Assembly (NCBI GenBank): GCA_018063145.1
Contig: JAGOQV010000012.1
Span: 1-33,632, forward strand
DNA from: Alphaproteobacteria bacterium
GTDB taxonomy: Bacteria; Pseudomonadota; Alphaproteobacteria; Micavibrionales; Micavibrionaceae
Length of the DNA: 33,632 nucleotides
Reading direction: 5' to 3'
In this document: piece by piece, positions 23,953-33,026 of the stretch
Layout: each line of letters opens with the position of its first letter
Position numbering within the stretch: the stretch's first letter is position 1
The notes under the pieces: model-generated
The model's database searches: none
What the model saw: only the letters and a program-made list of their open reading frames with translations
What the model was told of the DNA's origin: nothing
Translations under genes and position numbers: made by a program

Positions 23953-24897
23953 CTAAATAATACTAGAAGAACCGGCCACTTCAGAAGCCCACGGGGGTCT
24001 TTCCCCCCGAACTGTATAAAACTTCTCCGCTTCCAAGCAGGCTTCAAGACCAACACGGTAATTGGGGCATTTCAGAGAAACCCCCAATTCTGACTTAATC
24101 AAATCGTTCTTGATCCTTTTGTTATCCGAGTAGAAGCTCAAAGTGATGGGAGCTAAATTGGCATCTTCAAAACGGATCATCGGTGGGGGCTCACGCCCTA
24201 ACAAACGAGCGGCATACGCAATCACCTCATGGCTGGAGGCCGCTTCGTCATCTGCCACATTGTAGATAGCCCCAGAACGAGGCTTTGCAAAAGAAGCTAG
24301 GATTGTCTGCACAATATCGTCAACGTAAACGCGAGAAAACGCGTGCCCGGGTTTATTGATCCGCCGTGCAATGCCAGCCCGTACCGAATCAATGGCACTG
24401 CGCCCGGGACCGTAAATACCCGCAAGACGAAAAATATGAATGGGAAGTCCCGCAGATTTGAACAAGGAAAGCCACTGTTTTTCTGCCATAGCCCTCCGTG
24501 TTCCACGGATCGTTGAGGGACGAATTTCCGATTTTTCGTCAACCCATGCCCCGTCACGGTCTCCATAAACTCCAGTTGTCGAGAGATACCCAACCCATTC
24601 CAGTTTCGGTAAGGCTAATAGATCCTCCGCATGGTAGCGAAAAACCATGTCTCCTTCCTGATCGGGAGGGGTAGAAATGAGGACATGGGTCGCCTCTGCC
24701 ATCATCTGCAACGGATCTCCCAAAGGTTTATCAATACCAAAAATATGGGCATCAACTCCGCGTGCACGCAAAGAAGCCCGTTTGGTCATATCGCGGGTAG
24801 TTCCTGAAACTTTCCAGCCAGGCAAGCCCTCAACTTCGCGACCCAGAAAGTCCGACGTATATCCATATCCAAAGCAGAATAGTTTTTTGTCTGTCAT
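23953..24897 (-). CDS. Atypical SDR / NAD(P)-binding epimerase-like protein (YeeZ-like)
   Basis: A 314-residue Rossmann-fold protein with an N-terminal GYGYTSDFLGREV nucleotide-binding loop, YLSTTGVYGDRDG and FRLAGIYGPGR stretches typical of epimerase-like extended/atypical SDRs. The classical YxxxK active site is replaced by a RGTRRAMAEK stretch, as in the YeeZ group, so it may bind nucleotide without classical dehydrogenase chemistry. The ATG at 24897 is preferred; an in-frame GTG at 24927 with purine-rich GGGGGAG upstream is an alternative. It faces uppP and runs in the same direction as the GST-like gene. Function unknown. Confidence 0.85.
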   Translation of the reverse strand: MTDKKLFCFGYGYTSDFLGREVEGLPGWKVSGTTRDMTKRASLRARGVDAHIFGIDKPLGDPLQMMAEATHVLISTPPDQEGDMVFRYHAEDLLALPKLEWVGYLSTTGVYGDRDGAWVDEKSEIRPSTIRGTRRAMAEKQWLSLFKSAGLPIHIFRLAGIYGPGRSAIDSVRAGIARRINKPGHAFSRVYVDDIVQTILASFAKPRSGAIYNVADDEAASSHEVIAYAARLLGREPPPMIRFEDANLAPITLSFYSDNKRIKNDLIKSELGVSLKCPNYRVGLEACLEAEKFYTVRGERPPWASEVAGSSSII

Positions 24898-25003
24898 TGT
24901 CCAACTTGTTAATCTTTGGAAAATCACTCCTTCTCCCCCTTCAAGAAGGGAAAATTAGAAACAGTTTCCATGGGTCTTCTTGGCATATTAGCCAGATTTT
25001 CTT

Positions 25004-25672
25004 CTAAAAATCTACGTTTTCGTAATGAGCGGCAGGAATAAACCCGGGAATACGATCTTCCAACAACGCCCTGAAGCTTGGACGAGATTTAATTCTGGAA
25101 TACCAATCCCGCGCCACTTGGTGTTCATCCCACGGGACATCGCCGTTATAATCAATTGCCGAAAGATGACTCGCCGCCGCAATATCTGCTAAGGAAAACA
25201 GATCTCCAGCCAGCCAGTTTCTTTTTTCAGTTAGAAACCCAATGTAATCAAGGTGGTAGTGAATATTGGCGTGTCCAGCCCGAATAGAAGGAGCATGAGG
25301 CTCACCTAGTTTAAGGAAGCGTTTCATGATTTTCTCCCCCACCAGATTATCTGTGACTTCGCGATTAAACTTAACATCAAACCAACTGACCAATCGGCGG
25401 GTTTCTGCACGCTGAATCGGGTCAGGACCAAGCAGGTCAACCGCACGGTAAACCTCGTCCAAATATTCGCAAATTACCCAGCTATTGGCCAAAGTAGTCC
25501 CGTCCGGTTCAACCAAGACTGGCACGTCCCCAGCCGGATTCAGGGCCAAAAACTCCGTCCGGCGTTCCCATATTTTCTCGATAATCAGGTCAAATTCCAA
25601 TCCTTTCTCGCTAAGGACCATACGGACCTTGCGAGAGAAAGGGTGCAGCCAGAGGTGATAGAGTGTTCTCAT
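25004..25672 (-). CDS. GST-fold protein, resembling the FtsZ-binding division factor FzlA
   Basis: A 222-residue protein with a thioredoxin-like N-terminal domain (MRTLYHLWLHPFSRKVRMVL..., then NPAGDVPVLVE) and an all-helical C-terminal domain (LAGDLFSLADIAAASHLSAIDYNGDVPW). The N-terminal HPFSRKVR lacks an obvious catalytic Ser/Cys at the usual position of active transferases. The middle FLALNPAGDVPVLVE and the C-terminal SRPSFRALLEDRIPG followed by HYENVDF match what I recall of alphaproteobacterial FzlA, which binds FtsZ and controls constriction. The FzlA assignment is from memory and tentative; GST-fold membership is secure. Confidence 0.85.
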   Translation of the reverse strand: MRTLYHLWLHPFSRKVRMVLSEKGLEFDLIIEKIWERRTEFLALNPAGDVPVLVEPDGTTLANSWVICEYLDEVYRAVDLLGPDPIQRAETRRLVSWFDVKFNREVTDNLVGEKIMKRFLKLGEPHAPSIRAGHANIHYHLDYIGFLTEKRNWLAGDLFSLADIAAASHLSAIDYNGDVPWDEHQVARDWYSRIKSRPSFRALLEDRIPGFIPAAHYENVDF

Positions 25673-25818
25673 GAGAAGACTTTACTCCAATATCAACCAC
25701 TGAGCCAGAGGGACCCGCTCAACAAATTTCGGTTTGTGAAAATTTTCTGACCCGTTTACTTTTTGCTCGAGAAGGCTCATCTTACGGTGAGAATGTTCCC
25801 AACCAAGCGAGAGGCCTC

Positions 25819-26391
25819 ATGACCAATTCTTACACCAGAACCGCCATTTTTCTTCATTGGGCAATGGCCTTTTTGATTTTTCTTGCCGTGGTAATTGGGT
25901 TGGTCATGGGAGAAGAAGACATCCTCCCACGCGAAGCCCGTATAGCCGCCTTCCAGTTTCATAAGTCTTTGGGGTTCAGCGTCTTGGCCCTTCTTATCAT
26001 GCGCCTATTTTGGAGATTTACACACCCCGTTCCTGAACTCCCTGCAGGAATGAAGCCAATTGAAGTCAAAATTTCTAAACTGACTCATGCCCTTTTGTAT
26101 TTTTTGATGTTCGCCGTCCCTTTCAGCGGCTGGGCCATTGTATCGTCCTCTTCTTACGGGATCCCATCCGTTTGGTTTGGGCTGTTTGAAATTCCCCACT
26201 TGCCCATTCTTTCCTCGCTAGAAAACAAAGCAGAGCTATCTGAGGGTTTCGAAGAAGTTCACGAGACCATCGCATGGGGGCTAGTTGGACTTGTTGTCCT
26301 TCACGCTGCGGCTGCCCTCAAACATCATTTTATTGAAAGAGACGACGTTCTAACCCGTATGATTCCGATTCTTAAACCCCTTAAGAAATAG
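25819..26391 (+). CDS. Cytochrome b561-family diheme membrane protein
   Basis: A 190-residue four-helix protein of the bacterial cytochrome b561 (CybB/YceJ) family. The four likely heme-ligand histidines are His13 (FLHWAMAF), His48 (FHKSLG), His148 (EEVHETIAW) and His162 (VLHAAAALKHHF); the 14-residue spacing of the last two is as in CybB. The family moves electrons between quinones and acceptors such as oxygen or superoxide. The next gene, yceI, is 11 bp downstream, as in the E. coli yceJ-yceI pair. Confidence 0.92.
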   Translation: MTNSYTRTAIFLHWAMAFLIFLAVVIGLVMGEEDILPREARIAAFQFHKSLGFSVLALLIMRLFWRFTHPVPELPAGMKPIEVKISKLTHALLYFLMFAVPFSGWAIVSSSSYGIPSVWFGLFEIPHLPILSSLENKAELSEGFEEVHETIAWGLVGLVVLHAAAALKHHFIERDDVLTRMIPILKPLKK

Positions 26392-26402
26392 GGGAGGATT
26401 CG

Positions 26403-26975
26403 GTGCGAACTTTACTCACCTTGTTTCTTTGCCTGTTTTTTCTTTTACCGCTATCGGCCTTTGCGTCTTCGCCAAGCTGGGAGGTTCTTGCAGAAAATAG
26501 TGAAATTCGTTTCAGCGGAAGCGGTTCCGAGATCGGAGACTTCTCTGGTGTTTTCCACAAATGGACTGCCAACATAGTTTTCTCCCCAGACAGCTTGGCA
26601 CAATCGAGCGTCACAGTCCGTATTGATACAGGATCTGCCGCTATAGGAGACAAGACCTATGACGGAGCGATGCGCGGCGGGGGATGGCTTGATGTCGCCC
26701 GCTTCCCGGAAGCTGTTTTTTCCGCAACACAATTTGAGGCAGGAAAAAACAACCATTACACGGCTCATGGAACCTTAACGCTTCACGGGATCAAGCGCCC
26801 ACTCAGTCTGCCATTTGAACTCAAGATTGACGGAAATACTGCCGTCATGACCAGCGCAACCGATTTGCCTCGCTCAGAATATGGTATTGGGGAAGAATCA
26901 GACAAGGCGGGAGAAGGGGACTCAGTTAGCCCACTTATCAAGGTAAACATCAAATTACAGGCTAAGAAACAATAG
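26403..26975 (+). CDS. yceI: YceI-family periplasmic lipid-binding protein
   Basis: A 190-residue secreted protein starting at GTG 26403 with GGGGAGGA upstream. The signal peptide is MRTLLTLFLCLFFLLPLSAFAS. The rest is the YceI lipocalin-like barrel (NSEIRFSGSGSEIGDFSGVF, then ARFPEAVFSATQFE and HGTLTLHGIKRPLSLPFEL). Family members bind polyisoprenoids, probably quinones, in the periplasm. Cotranscribed with the cytochrome b561 gene, so the two may exchange a quinone-type ligand (inference). Its last 14 bases overlap the 3' end of the convergent rsmD gene. Confidence 0.92.
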   Translation: MRTLLTLFLCLFFLLPLSAFASSPSWEVLAENSEIRFSGSGSEIGDFSGVFHKWTANIVFSPDSLAQSSVTVRIDTGSAAIGDKTYDGAMRGGGWLDVARFPEAVFSATQFEAGKNNHYTAHGTLTLHGIKRPLSLPFELKIDGNTAVMTSATDLPRSEYGIGEESDKAGEGDSVSPLIKVNIKLQAKKQ

Positions 26976-27534
26976 TTCCTGGCAAATTATAAGATAAAAA
27001 CGTCACTTTTGTGAGCCCATAGACCTTTTCTGCCCATATTTTCTCCGAAATACCGGATAGAACTTCTTCTTTTCCGGTCTCAACGACCATAATGGCCCCA
27101 TTTTTTAGCCAATTCCCCTCTATTAACTCACAAAAACACGGTTCAGATAGATTTTTGTGATAGGGAGCATCTAAAAAAACCAGATCAAAAGGAAGAAGAG
27201 AATCTGGGCGTACGCCTATCTTAACAGCGTCCCGCTGAAGAAACGTACACCGTTCCAGTAGCCCCAGATTTCTTGCGTTTTCTTTGGCCAACGCAAGAGA
27301 AACAGGAGAGATATCAAGAAACGTGCAATCAGCCGCCCCCTGCGAAAGAGCCTCAAGGCCCAACGCCCCTGTTCCACAAAATAAATCCAGCACACGCAAC
27401 CCATTAATCCCGCAATGGCTGGAAAGAACATTGAAAATAGCTTGGCGAACCTTATCTGACGTTGGGCGAATTTCCTGCCCTTCAGGTGTTTTCAAGACCC
27501 TTCCCCGATGGGAACCTGCAACAATCCGCATCAT
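26962..27534 (-). CDS. rsmD: 16S rRNA (guanine-966-N2)-methyltransferase RsmD
   Basis: A 190-residue class I methyltransferase. It starts MMRIVAGSHRGRVLKTPEG and has RPTSDKVRQAIFNVL, the AdoMet loop DLFCGTGALGLEALSQGA and the catalytic motif LDAPY in place of the usual DPPY. It modifies G966 of 16S rRNA. Its ATG overlaps the rluB stop by one base (TGATG), so the two are coupled; the second ATG, one codon on, is equally possible. The 3' end overlaps yceI by 14 bp. Confidence 0.93.
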   Translation of the reverse strand: MMRIVAGSHRGRVLKTPEGQEIRPTSDKVRQAIFNVLSSHCGINGLRVLDLFCGTGALGLEALSQGAADCTFLDISPVSLALAKENARNLGLLERCTFLQRDAVKIGVRPDSLLPFDLVFLDAPYHKNLSEPCFCELIEGNWLKNGAIMVVETGKEEVLSGISEKIWAEKVYGLTKVTFLSYNLPGTIVS

Positions 27535-28346
27535 CAGAACAACCGCGCCAAAATTTCTTCTGGCAAATGCTCTTTCAAAAGGTCTTTAATGGCTTTTGAC
27601 TTGATCTCAACCAAATCGCCGCGTTTGAGTGGCCCCAACTCAAAAGGTCCGTAGGAAAGCCGTATCAGCCGATTCACTTGTAAATTGAGAGCTTCCATCA
27701 CATTGCGGATTTCTCGGTTTTTCCCCTCGCTAAGCGACATGCGCAGCCATGTATTGGTTCCCTCACTCACACCCTCGGTCGTCGCGATAATAGATCCGTA
27801 ACGAACACCTTTCCACATAAGCCCTTCCTTAAGTTTTTCAAGTCGTTCTGGGTGTATGCGTCCATGTACGCGAACGCGGTATGTCCGCATCAATCCGCTT
27901 GATGGCAATTCGAGAGCACGTGACAATCCCCCATCATTGGTAAGTAAAAGCAAGCCCTCAGTGTTTAAGTCCAATCGTCCAACGCTAATCAGTCGCGGCA
28001 ATGTTTTTGGCAAAGTATCAAAAACCGTGGGTCGTCCCTCAGGATCTTTGGCCGAAGTAATCAACCCGGGAGGTTTATGGTACAAAAAAAGCCTCAAAGG
28101 CTCCCGCTTCCCCGCAGATTGCCCATCAACTCCAATTTTGTCGCTTGGTTGAACAAAAGTTGCAGGAGTCGTCACTGTTTCTCCGTTCAGTGTCACACGC
28201 CGCTCAGCAATCATCTTTTCAGCATCACGGCGAGAACATAGCCCAAGGCGAGCCATAACTTTGGCAATCCTCTCTCCCCGTTCCGGATCACTTTCTACAG
28301 CAGGGGAAGTAACTTTTTTAACAGGTTTTTTGCTTTTTTCATTCAT
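27534..28346 (-). CDS. rluB: 23S rRNA pseudouridine synthase RluB-type
   Basis: A 270-residue RsuA-family pseudouridine synthase. A Lys-rich start (1-20) precedes an S4 RNA-binding domain (about 24-70; LGLCSRRDAEKMI and VTLNG). The catalytic motif is GRLDLNTEGLLLLTNDG, with Asp as nucleophile, and LSEGKNREIRNVMEAL is near the end. The family includes RluB (U2605 of 23S), RsuA and RluE/F; RluB fits the S4 domain and the neighbour rsmD. It is divergent from tadA with only 17 bp between the starts. Confidence 0.9.
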   Translation of the reverse strand: MNEKSKKPVKKVTSPAVESDPERGERIAKVMARLGLCSRRDAEKMIAERRVTLNGETVTTPATFVQPSDKIGVDGQSAGKREPLRLFLYHKPPGLITSAKDPEGRPTVFDTLPKTLPRLISVGRLDLNTEGLLLLTNDGGLSRALELPSSGLMRTYRVRVHGRIHPERLEKLKEGLMWKGVRYGSIIATTEGVSEGTNTWLRMSLSEGKNREIRNVMEALNLQVNRLIRLSYGPFELGPLKRGDLVEIKSKAIKDLLKEHLPEEILARLF

Positions 28347-28363
28347 GACAGGTACAAACTCTT

Positions 28364-28828
28364 ATGCGTGATGATGACCTAGACCATACAAGAATGAAAG
28401 CCGCACTGGAAGAGGCACGTTCAGCCTTCCTGCGGGACGAAGTCCCGATCGGGGCTATCTTGGTTGACAGCCGAAGCGGCGAAACAGTTTCGCGGCAAGG
28501 AAACCGCAGCATTGAACAAAGCGACCCTACGGCCCACGCTGAAATTCTTGTTATTCGCGAACTCTGTGCCAAATTTGGAGTTCAGCGACTTCCAGAATAC
28601 GATTTATACGTCACGCTCGAACCCTGCCCAATGTGTGCGGCGGCCATTAGTTACGCCAGAATCCGCCGCTTGATTATCGGAGCAGAAGACCCCAAAAGCG
28701 GAGGGGTACTGCATGGCCCCAAACTCTACACCCACAGCCAACTTCACCACAAACCCGAAGTAAAAAGCTCTATTCTAGCTGAGGAAAGCACCGATCTGCT
28801 CAAATCTTTTTTTGCTGCAAAACGATAA
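28364..28828 (+). CDS. tadA: tRNA-specific adenosine deaminase TadA
   Basis: Converts wobble adenosine-34 to inosine in tRNA-Arg(ACG). The zinc-site motifs are HAE (TAHAEI, catalytic Glu) and PCPMC (LEPCPMCAAAI, two Cys). Downstream GAEDPKSGG fits TadA. At 154 residues it is family length. It starts at ATG 28364; a later ATG at 28394 would lose ten residues. The divergent tadA/rluB-rsmD arrangement is common in alphaproteobacteria. Confidence 0.94.
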   Translation: MRDDDLDHTRMKAALEEARSAFLRDEVPIGAILVDSRSGETVSRQGNRSIEQSDPTAHAEILVIRELCAKFGVQRLPEYDLYVTLEPCPMCAAAISYARIRRLIIGAEDPKSGGVLHGPKLYTHSQLHHKPEVKSSILAEESTDLLKSFFAAKR

Positions 28829-28847
28829 AGTAGATAAACAGAAAACA

Positions 28848-29519
28848 TTACGCCAAGCGTTCGCGAACCGCTGTCAGAGCCTGATCAAAAGCCACGTCAG
28901 GAGAAAGGGTCGATGTATCAAGAACAATCGCATCCGCTGCAGGAATAGTTGGTGAAACGCTTCGGCCAATATCCCTAGCGTCACGCTCCATCATATCTTG
29001 TAAGACCGTTTTATAATCAGCAGCGACTCCCTGTGCTTGGAGTTCTTTGGTTCGCCGTTCTGCCCGAACATCAACCTTTGCTGTAATGAAAAGTTTAGCA
29101 GACGCACTTGGACAAACCACTGTGCCAATATCCCGCCCATCAAGAACCGTCCCGTTATAGGGGCGTTGGTGAGCCCGAATTGGAGGGTGATTGGCAAAGT
29201 TTCGCTGAAGGTCAAGCAAGATGTCCCTCACTGGCGGAAACCGACTAGATTTTGAGGTTGCCACCGAAACTTCTTCCGTCCGAAGCGCGGAATCCTCCAA
29301 AAGATCCCAACTAAAATTCTCGCGCAAAAAGAAGGCTGCCTCCACACCCGCTTCCGGATCGTCAGGATCACGCCCCAAATCAAGAATCCGTTTGGCAACC
29401 GCTCGATAAATCGTGCCAGTATCAAGGTAAGCCAAATGAAGAGCTTCCGCCAACCGTCTGGCAATCGTTCCCTTGCCACTCGCCGCAGGCCCATCAATAG
29501 CAATGATAATATTTTCCAT
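28848..29519 (-). CDS. cmk: Cytidylate kinase
   Basis: Phosphorylates CMP and dCMP with ATP. The P-loop is DGPAASGKGT near residues 8-17, followed by YLDTGTIYRAVA and DGRDIGTVV, all family signatures. The start is set at ATG 29519, preceded by GGGAGATGG, rather than the TTG two codons upstream, giving 223 residues. It begins 2 nt after the aroA stop, so the two are cotranscribed. In many bacteria rpsA follows cmk, but here the convergent tadA gene does, so rpsA is elsewhere. Confidence 0.95.
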   Translation of the reverse strand: MENIIIAIDGPAASGKGTIARRLAEALHLAYLDTGTIYRAVAKRILDLGRDPDDPEAGVEAAFFLRENFSWDLLEDSALRTEEVSVATSKSSRFPPVRDILLDLQRNFANHPPIRAHQRPYNGTVLDGRDIGTVVCPSASAKLFITAKVDVRAERRTKELQAQGVAADYKTVLQDMMERDARDIGRSVSPTIPAADAIVLDTSTLSPDVAFDQALTAVRERLA

Positions 29520-29521
29520 GC

Positions 29522-30880
29522 TCAACCATCTCCCAGAGTAATTTCCTTGGCAACAATATTGGCCCCCAAGTCACACAGAATATCCACAAAACTTGGGAAG
29601 CTGGTAGAGATAGGAGAACCATCATCAATCGAAACAGGCTCTTGTGTAACCGTTCCCAACACCAAGAAGCTCATAGCAATGCGGTGATCAAGAGCTGTTT
29701 CAATCATAGCTCCTCCCTTAGGAGGAACCCCATTCCCGTGAATCGTCAACCAGTCATCGCCCATTTCCAGCTGGACACCACAAGCAACAAGACCCTTTGC
29801 CACTACCGCTAATCTATCGCTTTCTTTGACTCGCAGCTCTGCGAGTCCACTCATGCGCGTCGTCCCCACCGCACAAGATGCAGCAATTGCCAAAATAGGA
29901 AACTCGTCAATCATACTCGGCACGCGTTCAGGCGGAACATCAACACCATTTAGTGGTCCGGTTCCGTGTACAACCAATGTTGCAATCTGCTCACCAACTT
30001 CTTGCTGCGGACGCTCCACGCGAATATCTGCTCCCATTTCAAGCAAGGTTTGATAAAGGCCCGTCCGCCTAGGGTTTTGACCAATCCGTGGTAAGGTTAT
30101 TTGTGAACCCTCATGCAGCAATGCTGCTACCACAAGGAATGCCGCTGAACTAGGGTCCCCGGGAACATCCACCGAGCAACCCAGCAACCGCCCTCCCCCT
30201 GTCACACTGATAGATTCCGCTCCGTCTTCTATTTCAGACGTTGTCACAGATACCCCAAAATGACGCAGCATATTTTCGGAGTGATCGCGGGTAGGATGTG
30301 TTTCAATCACTGTAGTTGTTCCGTGAGCATTCAGCCCTGCAAGCAAAATAGCCGACTTAACTTGAGCCGAGGCTACTGGAAGACGATAGGTAATAGCCTT
30401 CGCCTCCCCCGTTCCCCTCATGGCAAGAGGCAACAACCCACCAGCACGAGAAAGAAACTGAGCCCCCATCATTTCCAGCGGTGTAATAACACGTCCCATG
30501 GGACGTTTAACCAAAGAAGCATCCCCGCTAAAGCACGCAGTGATCGGATGAGAAGCAACCAGCCCCATCAAGAGCCGCGTTGACGTGCCGCTATTGCCCA
30601 TATTCAAGACATCTTTAGGCTCTTGCAGTCCACCCAGTCCACGACCGTGGCAGTGCCACAATCCTTCATCGCCCTTGTAGAGTCTTGCCCCCAGCGCACG
30701 CATCGCATTGGCGGTATTAAAAACATCCTCGCCTTCTAGCAACCCGCTGATTAGGGTTTCTCCTTCCGCAAGTCCCCCAAACATCAGGGCGCGGTGAGAA
30801 ATAGATTTATCCCCGGGAATGCGTGCCGTTCCGATCAAGGGGCCCGAAAGTGAAGCAATAAGAGAAGAAGCCGTTTTCAT
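29522..30880 (-). CDS. aroA: 3-phosphoshikimate 1-carboxyvinyltransferase (EPSP synthase)
   Basis: The penultimate step of the shikimate pathway. It has PGDKSISHRALM (PEP and shikimate-3-phosphate contacts), NMGNSGTSTRLLMGL, SGDASLVKRPMGRV, and RVKESDRL near the C terminus. Much of the protein resembles the Agrobacterium CP4 type, but the residue matching E. coli Gly96 is Gly (NSGT), whereas CP4 has Ala there. I start at ATG 30880 (452 residues) because alphaproteobacterial AroA begins close to the PGDKSISH motif; the frame extends to an ATG at 30928, which has GGGAAAG upstream and could be used. Confidence 0.95.
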   Translation of the reverse strand: MKTASSLIASLSGPLIGTARIPGDKSISHRALMFGGLAEGETLISGLLEGEDVFNTANAMRALGARLYKGDEGLWHCHGRGLGGLQEPKDVLNMGNSGTSTRLLMGLVASHPITACFSGDASLVKRPMGRVITPLEMMGAQFLSRAGGLLPLAMRGTGEAKAITYRLPVASAQVKSAILLAGLNAHGTTTVIETHPTRDHSENMLRHFGVSVTTSEIEDGAESISVTGGGRLLGCSVDVPGDPSSAAFLVVAALLHEGSQITLPRIGQNPRRTGLYQTLLEMGADIRVERPQQEVGEQIATLVVHGTGPLNGVDVPPERVPSMIDEFPILAIAASCAVGTTRMSGLAELRVKESDRLAVVAKGLVACGVQLEMGDDWLTIHGNGVPPKGGAMIETALDHRIAMSFLVLGTVTQEPVSIDDGSPISTSFPSFVDILCDLGANIVAKEITLGDG

Positions 30881-31016
30881 AGGAAAACTTATACCCCAGT
30901 CTGAGTATAAAAAAAGCCTGTTTTTCATTGAACTTTCCCAAATGTGCTTTTAGACACACGCAAGAAGAGTTACAAGAAAGACTATATTTTCTAAAATAGC
31001 GGAAAAGAAGGCAATA

Positions 31017-32021
31017 ATGGCCGATTTATCAAAACTCTATTTCATCTCGTTTGGATTCGCCCTGCTCGGATTAACTGCTGTCTTGATGCTCGGGCTTCTC
31101 CCTGCGCTACTCGCAGGACTTTTGGTTTATCAACTGGTTGATTTCGGGGCTGAATCTCTCGCACGCTATGGCATAAGACGAAATATTGGCCGAATGTTCT
31201 TACTCTTCCTCGTGTCAGTTGTGGTTGTGTTCTCAATCTCGCTTTTGGTTATCATGCTGGCCTCTTATGTAACAGATGGTCCAGAAAGCCTTGTTGTTTT
31301 GCTGCAAAAAATGGCAGATGTAGTGGACACCGGAAAAAATTACCTGCCCTTGTGGGTTCAAGAATATATCCCATCAAACATGAACGAGGTGCAAACAGCT
31401 TCTTCCGAATGGCTGCGTAAGAACGCGGGAAATCTGAGTGTTATCGGAGGTGATATTGGTATCTTCCTCATCCACATCATTATTGGCATGATTATCGGCG
31501 GAATGATTGCTTTGCATCACGAAATACGTGGAGAACGAGGGATTTTTGCCCAAGCCCTAGGAGAACGCGTCGAACAAATTAGTCAGGCTTTCCGCCGCAT
31601 TGTTTTTTCCCAAGTCCGTATTTCCGCACTCAATACCGTTCTAACCGGAATTTTTCTGGTCTTGGTTATGCCTCTTCTTGGTCATCCACTCCCCTTAACA
31701 AAGGTTATGATCGCTGTAACTTTTGTGGCCGGATTGCTACCCGTCATTGGCAATCTGATCTCCAATTCAGTTATTTTTCTGATCGCGCTGAGCGTATCCC
31801 CAATTGCTGCTGTCGTTTCACTCATCTACCTAGTCGTTATTCACAAACTTGAATACTTTGTGAACGCCCGCATTATAGGGTCACAGATCGAAGCGCGCGC
31901 GTGGGAGTTACTGATTGCTATGCTCGTCATGGAATCGGCTTTCGGATTGGCGGGGGTCGTTGCGGCCCCCATTTACTACGCCTATATCAAGGGCGAATTA
32001 TCCTCGCGCCGCCTAATTTAG
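31017..32021 (+). CDS. AI-2E family (PerM/YhhT-type) membrane permease
   Basis: A 334-residue membrane protein with about eight hydrophobic spans. Between the early spans is a soluble stretch (about 95-135), then GGMIALHHEIRGERG, FRRIVFSQVRISALNTVLTGIF and a C-terminal GLLPVIGNLISNSVIFLIALSV, all typical of the AI-2E transporter/PerM family. Family members have been linked to small-molecule or ion export; the name does not prove autoinducer transport. It has AAGAAGG before the ATG. It converges on tsaC with 15 bp between stops. Confidence 0.87.
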   Translation: MADLSKLYFISFGFALLGLTAVLMLGLLPALLAGLLVYQLVDFGAESLARYGIRRNIGRMFLLFLVSVVVVFSISLLVIMLASYVTDGPESLVVLLQKMADVVDTGKNYLPLWVQEYIPSNMNEVQTASSEWLRKNAGNLSVIGGDIGIFLIHIIIGMIIGGMIALHHEIRGERGIFAQALGERVEQISQAFRRIVFSQVRISALNTVLTGIFLVLVMPLLGHPLPLTKVMIAVTFVAGLLPVIGNLISNSVIFLIALSVSPIAAVVSLIYLVVIHKLEYFVNARIIGSQIEARAWELLIAMLVMESAFGLAGVVAAPIYYAYIKGELSSRRLI

Positions 32022-32036
32022 CCATAACCAAAAGTC

Positions 32037-33026
32037 CTACTCTCCAGCAGCACGGGTCAAGCGGTCATTGATGGCAAAGCCAATTCCGGTGCGCGGAATG
32101 TCCATGACGGCAATCCGGCTGTGCTCTGGTGTATCAAGGGCGTGCAAATAAGCAAATAAATTGGCCGCAGCTTCAAACAAGTCTCCACTTTCGCTGAGGT
32201 TTTTGATTGAACCTTGCGGCAAGTCAGATAGTTTTCCGCCCCCACGAATCCCCATAAACTTTGTGGAACCAAACGCCAGCAAAGCCTCCCCGCGCTCGAC
32301 ATCAACAGCACGCAAGCGAACTGGCCGCGCAGGGGTGTAGTGGCACAAAAGTTGCCCGGGAGAACGTGGAAACTCTGTGGTTGTTTCGGTATGGTAGGAA
32401 ACAAGGCACCCCAAAACCTCACCAATATCTTCGGCAGTAATCGCTCCCGGGCGCAAAACTAGCGTTTCTGGTCCTGATAAATCAACCACAGTTGATTCAA
32501 GTCCAACCTTTGAAGGCCCTCCGGCAAGGATAATATCGACGGCCTCGCCTAGACTCTCAGCAACATAGTGAGGAGAAGTCGGACTCAAGGTTCCAGATCG
32601 GTTGGCACTGGGCGCAGCGATTGGAACGCCTGCTGCACGGATCAAATCAAGCGCAACAGGGTGGTCGGGAATACGCACAGCCGCAGTTGGAAGACCCGCC
32701 GAAACCAGCTCACTAAGAGTTGATGAGCTGTTCCTAGGAAGAATGAGAGTAAGAGGCCCGGGCCAGAAATGGGCCGCTAATTGTCGCGCCCGTTCGTCAA
32801 ATTCAACATGAGGAACAAGCATCGCCATATCTGAGGCATGAGAAATCAAAGGATTAAAACTAGGCCGGCCTTTGGCAGCAAAAATTCTGGCAACCGCCTG
32901 CCCATCCAGTGCATTCGCACCGAGCCCATAAACGGTTTCTGTTGGAAAAGCCACCAATTGGCCAGCTAGAATAGCATGGGCCGCGACCTCAATATTATCT
33001 TTGGTGGGGGCTAAAATTCGGGTCAT
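32037..33026 (-). CDS. tsaC: L-threonylcarbamoyladenylate synthase (TsaC/Sua5)
   Basis: Makes threonylcarbamoyl-AMP for the universal t6A37 tRNA modification. It has AILAGQLVAFPTETVYGLGANA, FAAKGRPSFNPLI and APSANRSGTLSPT, the YrdC-fold signatures. A C-terminal extension (about 220-329) is the Sua5 domain, so it is the long Sua5 type rather than short TsaC. The start is set at ATG 33026 (329 residues); 24 upstream residues in frame, with a Cys-rich stretch, look untranslated. Divergent from the ParA gene. Confidence 0.92.
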   Translation of the reverse strand: MTRILAPTKDNIEVAAHAILAGQLVAFPTETVYGLGANALDGQAVARIFAAKGRPSFNPLISHASDMAMLVPHVEFDERARQLAAHFWPGPLTLILPRNSSSTLSELVSAGLPTAAVRIPDHPVALDLIRAAGVPIAAPSANRSGTLSPTSPHYVAESLGEAVDIILAGGPSKVGLESTVVDLSGPETLVLRPGAITAEDIGEVLGCLVSYHTETTTEFPRSPGQLLCHYTPARPVRLRAVDVERGEALLAFGSTKFMGIRGGGKLSDLPQGSIKNLSESGDLFEAAANLFAYLHALDTPEHSRIAVMDIPRTGIGFAINDRLTRAAGE

